Source of the DNA: CBDHHC01 sp050633205 | GTDB taxonomy: Bacteria > Pseudomonadota > Alphaproteobacteria > Rhizobiales > CBDHHC01 | Length of the DNA stretch: 11,131 nt | Direction of reading: 5' to 3' | Assembly (NCBI GenBank): GCA_050633205.1 | Contig: JBOEGA010000096.1 | Coordinates: 1 to 11,131, forward strand | Part shown: positions 7,332 through 11,131 of the stretch, one piece after another | How the letters are laid out: the number at the start of each line of letters is the position of its first letter | Position numbering within the stretch: the stretch's first letter is position 1 | The notes under the pieces: model-generated | Told to the model about the DNA's origin: nothing | Seen by the model: the letters and a program-made list of their open reading frames with translations, nothing else | The model's database searches: none | Made by a program: the position numbers and the translations under genes

Positions 7332-9071
7332 CTATAGGTGCTTATTTGAAATCCATACTGTCTGATACGGTATCAATTTGATAGATTCATTTGCTGACGC
7401 AATCATATCACCACTTAACAGGTCTTTCCACTCTTCTCCATTAATAAGATTGACATTATGAAGCTCCAGATCCTGCTCTTCATTAGTCATGTTGGATATG
7501 CAGAAAATGCTCTGTGATCTGTCAATACTCTGTCGCCAGAAACCAAACAGTTCCGAGCTTAGATGCAGTGTGAACTGGGTCGCATTGGGATGAAATGCCT
7601 CTTGCGACACCCGAATAGCAATACGCCTCCGTAACTCATTAAAGACTTTCGCGTGTGGGCTGTTCTGATCCGCGAGTTTCTCCTGCAGGGATTTGTAATT
7701 CCAGCTATGACGGTTAATAGAGCGATTATGTCTGGTTCGTTCAACATTCTCATAATCGTTGGGAGTAGCCAGAAGACTGTGTATATAAAATGCCGGAATC
7801 CCCTCAAGCCCCATCATAATGGTCTGGGAGCAGAGAAACCTGTCAACCTGCCACTCATCTTCACCTTTCACAGTTCCCTTTAGGGCATCAAAAAGAGAGA
7901 CATTCAGCTCATAAGGTTTCTCACCACCGTCATTAGTTTTGCGCATGGAAACAAGGCCGCCAAAAGACTTGATAGTTTCATGCATGCTCTTCACTTCATC
8001 ATCATCCAGCAGTCCTTCAACCGGACGTTGCCCGATACCATCATGAGAAGCAGTGAAATTCAGATAGGTCGTTCCCATTGCAGCCGGTGGCATACCCATA
8101 AGCCACTTTTTGAGGTAATCAGACTTCCCTGTCAGTAGTGCATGAACCATCAAAGGAGGAAGCGAAAAATTATAAATCACATGCGCTTCATTCTGATTGC
8201 CAAAGTAGGACAGGTTTTCCTGATTGGGTACATTGGTTTCGGTAATAAGAACCACACGATCCTTGTCAAAATTCACAAGAGTTCTCATCAGCCGGATAAT
8301 TTCATGGGTCTGCGGCAGGTGAATAGACGGACTGCCCGATTCTTTCCATAGAAATGCAACGGCATCCAGCCTGATAATCCTTACACCCTGCGTAATATGC
8401 ATCCTCATAATTCTGAGGAATTCTACCAGCATATCAGGATTGGAGAAATCAAGGTCAACCTGATCATGACTGAATGTACACCAGACCTGTTTCATCCCTT
8501 CCGTTGTTTCAGTGGGGCGCAATAATGGATGAGGTCTGGGTCTCACGACTTGAGAGAGGTCATCTTCTGGCGCGGCCGTTTTTATATATGCCTTGCCGGG
8601 AAGTTTGCCTTCTATAAATTGATGAAACCACTTATGCCGGCTGGAGGCATGATTTAATACCAGGTCAGACATCAGCCTGAATCGGCTGGCAATTTCCCGG
8701 ATATGTTTCCAGCCACCCAGTGTAGAATTTACATCTTCATAGTCTATCACTGCAAAGCCGTCATCAGAACTGAACGGGAAGAATGGAAGAATATGTACAC
8801 TGCTGATTGTCTCTGTCAGGTAGCGTTTTAAAAAGTCATCCAGAACTTCAAGAGGTTTGTTTTCATCATTTTTAATAGAGTCACCGTAGGTGATGAGAAC
8901 CGCATCCCGCTCGGACCAGTGAGGGTTATTGTTTGTATGAGGGCTGGTGCGCGGACGAATATCATCAGGGAAATATGCATCCATAATTTTTCCATGCAGA
9001 GCTTCTAAATCTTCACCCGGATAAACGAGTTCCAGATGAGCTACTATGCGCTCTTTAAGTGTTTCAAACAT
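7332..9071 (-). CDS. GH13_18 phosphorylase, probable glucosylglycerate phosphorylase
   Basis: This is a sucrose-phosphorylase-family enzyme (GH13 subfamily 18). Such enzymes use inorganic phosphate to split an alpha-glucoside and release glucose 1-phosphate. The (beta/alpha)8 barrel residues are visible: nucleophile D236 in IIRLDAVAF, acid/base E278 in LITETNVP, and transition-state stabiliser D344 in TASHDGIG. The motif SDLVLNHAS lies near residue 135. At 579 residues it is longer than typical sucrose phosphorylases (about 500) and nearer the glucosylglycerate phosphorylases such as E. coli YcjM. The gene faces a synthase and phosphatase for glucosylglycerate, so I infer glucosylglycerate plus phosphate giving glucose 1-phosphate and D-glycerate. 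There is no signal peptide, so it acts in the cytoplasm. GGGGGA lies 4 bases before the ATG. Sucrose or sucrose-6-phosphate remain possible substrates. Confidence 0.9.
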   Translation of the reverse strand: MFETLKERIVAHLELVYPGEDLEALHGKIMDAYFPDDIRPRTSPHTNNNPHWSERDAVLITYGDSIKNDENKPLEVLDDFLKRYLTETISSVHILPFFPFSSDDGFAVIDYEDVNSTLGGWKHIREIASRFRLMSDLVLNHASSRHKWFHQFIEGKLPGKAYIKTAAPEDDLSQVVRPRPHPLLRPTETTEGMKQVWCTFSHDQVDLDFSNPDMLVEFLRIMRMHITQGVRIIRLDAVAFLWKESGSPSIHLPQTHEIIRLMRTLVNFDKDRVVLITETNVPNQENLSYFGNQNEAHVIYNFSLPPLMVHALLTGKSDYLKKWLMGMPPAAMGTTYLNFTASHDGIGQRPVEGLLDDDEVKSMHETIKSFGGLVSMRKTNDGGEKPYELNVSLFDALKGTVKGEDEWQVDRFLCSQTIMMGLEGIPAFYIHSLLATPNDYENVERTRHNRSINRHSWNYKSLQEKLADQNSPHAKVFNELRRRIAIRVSQEAFHPNATQFTLHLSSELFGFWRQSIDRSQSIFCISNMTNEEQDLELHNVNLINGEEWKDLLSGDMIASANESIKLIPYQTVWISNKHL

Positions 9072-9162
9072 TATATCCCCCGGTCTCTGAAAACCTCATA
9101 AATTGCAATTGATCAAATAAGCTTATGAATACAAACAGCATTGAAAAACGCGAAATGGTGAC

Positions 9163-9179
9163 GGCAGGAATGTCTTGCC
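9163..9179. promoter_or_regulatory. 17-bp interrupted dyad upstream of the phosphorylase gene
   Basis: GGCAGGAATGTCTTGCC has arms GGCA/TGCC and inner GA/TC, so six of eight positions are symmetric. It lies 92 bases before the phosphorylase start. Its size and GC-rich half-sites suit a dimeric repressor such as a LacI- or GntR-type protein, but no regulator gene is in the window. The role is inference. Confidence 0.3.
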
Positions 9180-9631
9180 ATCATTATGTTAAACTTAATT
9201 TCTACATACGAGAGCGTGCGATGCAAGGCTAAGTTCACATATTCAAAGAAGAACATGTCAATAAATATCAGTTTGCATCAATGCCTTGATCTGAAAACTC
9301 AATACTACCCTAAACAAGAAATTAATTTTCTTACAAGTCTTATTTAAAGGTGATTACCTTTTTGGCATAACCTGATAGGGCGGATTAGCTTTTTAAAAAC
9401 TTAATATAGCTTTCTAACAGTCTGATATTAAATTGCAAAATATAGGAGATGTTTTCAGGATATAGTGCAGGTGGCCTATGGGAAGTTATGTTTTTTCTTT
9501 CTGGGGCGTTTTTTGGAACAAAGATAATGATGTTTTAATGATAGTGCTATTTAATAGATTGGATATAGAAGTCAGCATTATTATTAGTCAAACAAGTGCT
9601 TTCATTTCTATTATTAAGAGTAATCAGAGTG

Positions 9632-9669
9632 AAGCTTATTGAGGTCTCCTCAAATATATTTATAAGCTT
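9632..9669. promoter_or_regulatory. nested dyad before the antiporter gene
   Basis: The inner element TTGAGG-TCT-CCTCAA (9639-9653) is a 6-bp dyad with a 3-base centre. It is enclosed by an 8-bp inverted repeat, AAGCTTAT (9632-9639) and ATAAGCTT (9662-9669). The whole lies 24 bases before the GTG start, so it could be an operator or a leader RNA structure affecting translation of the antiporter. Confidence 0.4.
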
Positions 9670-9692
9670 TTCCAGAGTGTATCGGTAATAGC

Positions 9693-11131
9693 GTGATTGA
9701 GAGTCAACTACATCTCCCATATTTGCGGGAGCTAATTGTATTCCTGATCGCCGCTGCGATACTGGTTCCCCTTTTTCAGAAAATAAAAATCAGCCCGACT
9801 ATCGGCTTTCTTATTATTGGCTTTTTGATAGGGCCTTTCGGCCTGGGCCTCTGGGTAGAGCAGATCGGCTTTGTTAAATATGCAGTCATATCTGAAGTTG
9901 AAGGTGTTAAAACCTTTGCCGAGCTGGGTGTAATATTTCTTCTCTTTACAATAGGTCTTGAACTGTCATTGCGCCGCCTTTGGGCAATGCGCTTTTCTGT
10001 ATTTGGTCTGGGCTCTGCTCAGGTTCTTATATGCGGAGCAGTCATCACAGCAATAGCATTTGCATTTGGAAATACTGCTAATGCCTCCATTCTGATTGGT
10101 GCATGTCTGGCACTGTCTTCAACAGCAATGGTTGTTCAGTTACTCATCGAAAATGGCCGCTTCTCTTCACCTGTTGGCAAAACAGGTTTCTCTATTTTAT
10201 TATTCCAGGATCTTGCAGTTGTACCAATCATACTCCTGGTCGGTATTCTTGGGGCAAAAGATTCCGGTGGGATAGGCGCATCACTGGTCTTCGCAATTGG
10301 CACAGCCGCAGCCGTTGTCCTTGGCATTTTCATATTCGGTCAGATAGTTCTGCGCCCGCTTTTCCGACTGGTCACCTTCCGTCATAGCCCTGAATTTTTT
10401 ATGGCCATGACTCTGCTCATCCTGATCCTGTCATCAACCATAACTGCCATGGCAGGTCTGAGTATGGCACTGGGAGCATTCCTTGCAGGGCTTTTACTGG
10501 CCGAAACAGAATTCCGCCACCAGATAGAAATAGACATCGAGCCCTTTAAAGGTTTGTTTATGGGTCTGTTCTTTATGTCTATCGGAATGGGTATAGATCT
10601 GCGTATTGTCTGGTCAGACCTGTATTGGCTTGCAATCAGTGTAATCGGTCTTTACGTGATTAAAGCTGCTATCATTACAGGCATATGTCTGGTAGCCAGA
10701 AAACCGCTGTCAGTTGCCCTGCCCACTGGAATGCTTCTTGGTCAGGGAGGGGAATTTGCCTTCGTAGTGATCGCAATCGCAATGCAGGCAGGGATCATTC
10801 CTCCTGACGTAGCCCAGTTTATGATCATAACAGCAAGTCTGTCTCTGATATCAACTCCGTTCGTTGTAATTGGTGCTATACGGTTAATGGATTATTTTGC
10901 AGATGATATCCGTGGAGATCATCCATACAAACTGACAGATACTGGCGAGGAATTATCGCAGCATGTAATTATCGCCGGATTTGGCCGCGCTGGACTGGCT
11001 ATTGGTAAAATGCTGGCGGCCCAGCAGGTAAGTTACGCAGCAATCGACCGTAAAGGTCCCCTGGTCATGAAAATGAAAGGGCAGGGGCATCCCGTTATAT
11101 ATGGCGACAGTTCGCGGAAGGAAGTTTTACG
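9693..11131 (+). CDS. KefB/KefC-type cation:proton antiporter (CPA2), 3' end outside window
   Basis: This inner-membrane monovalent cation:proton antiporter, of the glutathione-gated potassium-efflux type, is read for 479 codons and runs off the window. The first 385 or so residues are a hydrophobic Na+/H+ exchanger domain with about a dozen membrane segments, including FLLFTIGLELSLRRLW, LALSSTAMVVQ, and the ion-path motif FQDLAVVP with D173, plus LGQGGEFAFVV. A cytoplasmic RCK/TrkA-N domain follows, starting HVIIAGFGRAGLAIGK, with the nucleotide-binding GFGRAG at 429-434 and the acidic residue at the end of the second strand (AAID). The start is the GTG at 9693; a stop in frame at 9663 rules out earlier starts except in the short stretch between, and its ribosome binding site is weak. 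KefB, KefC and YbaL are close alternatives that cannot be separated without the C-terminus. Confidence 0.94.
   Translation, partial: MIESQLHLPYLRELIVFLIAAAILVPLFQKIKISPTIGFLIIGFLIGPFGLGLWVEQIGFVKYAVISEVEGVKTFAELGVIFLLFTIGLELSLRRLWAMRFSVFGLGSAQVLICGAVITAIAFAFGNTANASILIGACLALSSTAMVVQLLIENGRFSSPVGKTGFSILLFQDLAVVPIILLVGILGAKDSGGIGASLVFAIGTAAAVVLGIFIFGQIVLRPLFRLVTFRHSPEFFMAMTLLILILSSTITAMAGLSMALGAFLAGLLLAETEFRHQIEIDIEPFKGLFMGLFFMSIGMGIDLRIVWSDLYWLAISVIGLYVIKAAIITGICLVARKPLSVALPTGMLLGQGGEFAFVVIAIAMQAGIIPPDVAQFMIITASLSLISTPFVVIGAIRLMDYFADDIRGDHPYKLTDTGEELSQHVIIAGFGRAGLAIGKMLAAQQVSYAAIDRKGPLVMKMKGQGHPVIYGDSSRKEVL

Larger units (their letters stand above)
9072..9692. other. 621-base AT-rich divergent intergenic region
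   Basis: This spacer separates the phosphorylase gene (-) from the antiporter gene (+) and must hold promoters for both. I see no tRNA-like or riboswitch-like fold that I recognise. It contains perfect 10-bp palindromes AATTGCAATT (9101-9110) and ATAAGCTTAT (9118-9127), a dyad at 9163-9179, an AT-rich dyad at 9316-9332, a 6-bp hairpin AAAGGT-GATT-ACCTTT (9346-9361), and a nested dyad at 9632-9669. Two short overlapping open frames lie at 9449-9538 (29 residues) and 9478-9642 (54 residues), neither with convincing start signals. No promoter stands out from the AT-rich background. Confidence 0.6.

Noticed and set aside
9449..9538. 29-residue hydrophobic open frame
   Set aside because: The AGGAG touches the ATG, leaving no spacing for initiation, and the frame is very short.
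9478..9642. 54-residue open frame as a gene
   Set aside because: AT-rich DNA makes such a frame likely by chance, AGGTGG is only 3 bases from the ATG, and the product shows no recognisable feature. Kept only as a lead in the spacer finding.
10103..10387. 94-codon plus-strand frame and a 65-codon minus-strand frame within 10136-10333
   Set aside because: Both lie inside the antiporter gene, whose frame is open from 9693 to the window edge and carries the family motifs.

Overview
The window looks like chromosomal DNA from a moderately AT-rich alphaproteobacterium, possibly marine or salt-tolerant. The main evidence is the hisS-hisZ-hisG cluster, the divergent alphaproteobacterial form of histidyl-tRNA synthetase, and the short-form HisG paired with HisZ. 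I see no insertion sequences, phage genes, tRNA or rRNA genes, or CRISPR arrays.

Layout. Positions 102-3584 (+) hold hisS, hisZ and hisG: histidine charging of tRNA, then the two subunits of the first enzyme of histidine biosynthesis. hisZ and hisG overlap by 8 bases. A strong hairpin and a 13-bp tandem repeat follow hisG. Positions 3852-4982 hold two unrecognised genes facing each other: a 215-residue protein (+) and a 151-residue predicted secreted protein (-) whose tail has four cysteines spaced exactly ten residues apart.

Positions 5151-9071 form a glucosylglycerate locus. A HAD-type sugar-3-phosphoglycerate phosphatase (5151-5981, +) and a GT81 glucosyl-3-phosphoglycerate synthase (6049-7275, +) would make the compatible solute from NDP-glucose and 3-phosphoglycerate. 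Facing them across a 14-bp hairpin is a GH13_18 phosphorylase (7332-9071, -), most likely a glucosylglycerate phosphorylase, which would split the solute into glucose 1-phosphate and glycerate. Synthesis and recovery of the solute are therefore side by side.

A 621-base AT-rich spacer (9072-9692) with several dyads separates the phosphorylase from a divergently transcribed KefB/KefC-type cation:proton antiporter (9693 to the window edge, +), which is cut off inside its RCK domain. Organic-solute turnover next to a potassium/proton transporter suggests a stress or osmotic theme, but the link is only positional. I find no clearly new multi-gene system. The best leads are the glucosylglycerate locus, the CX9C-repeat secreted protein, and the nested dyad before the antiporter gene.
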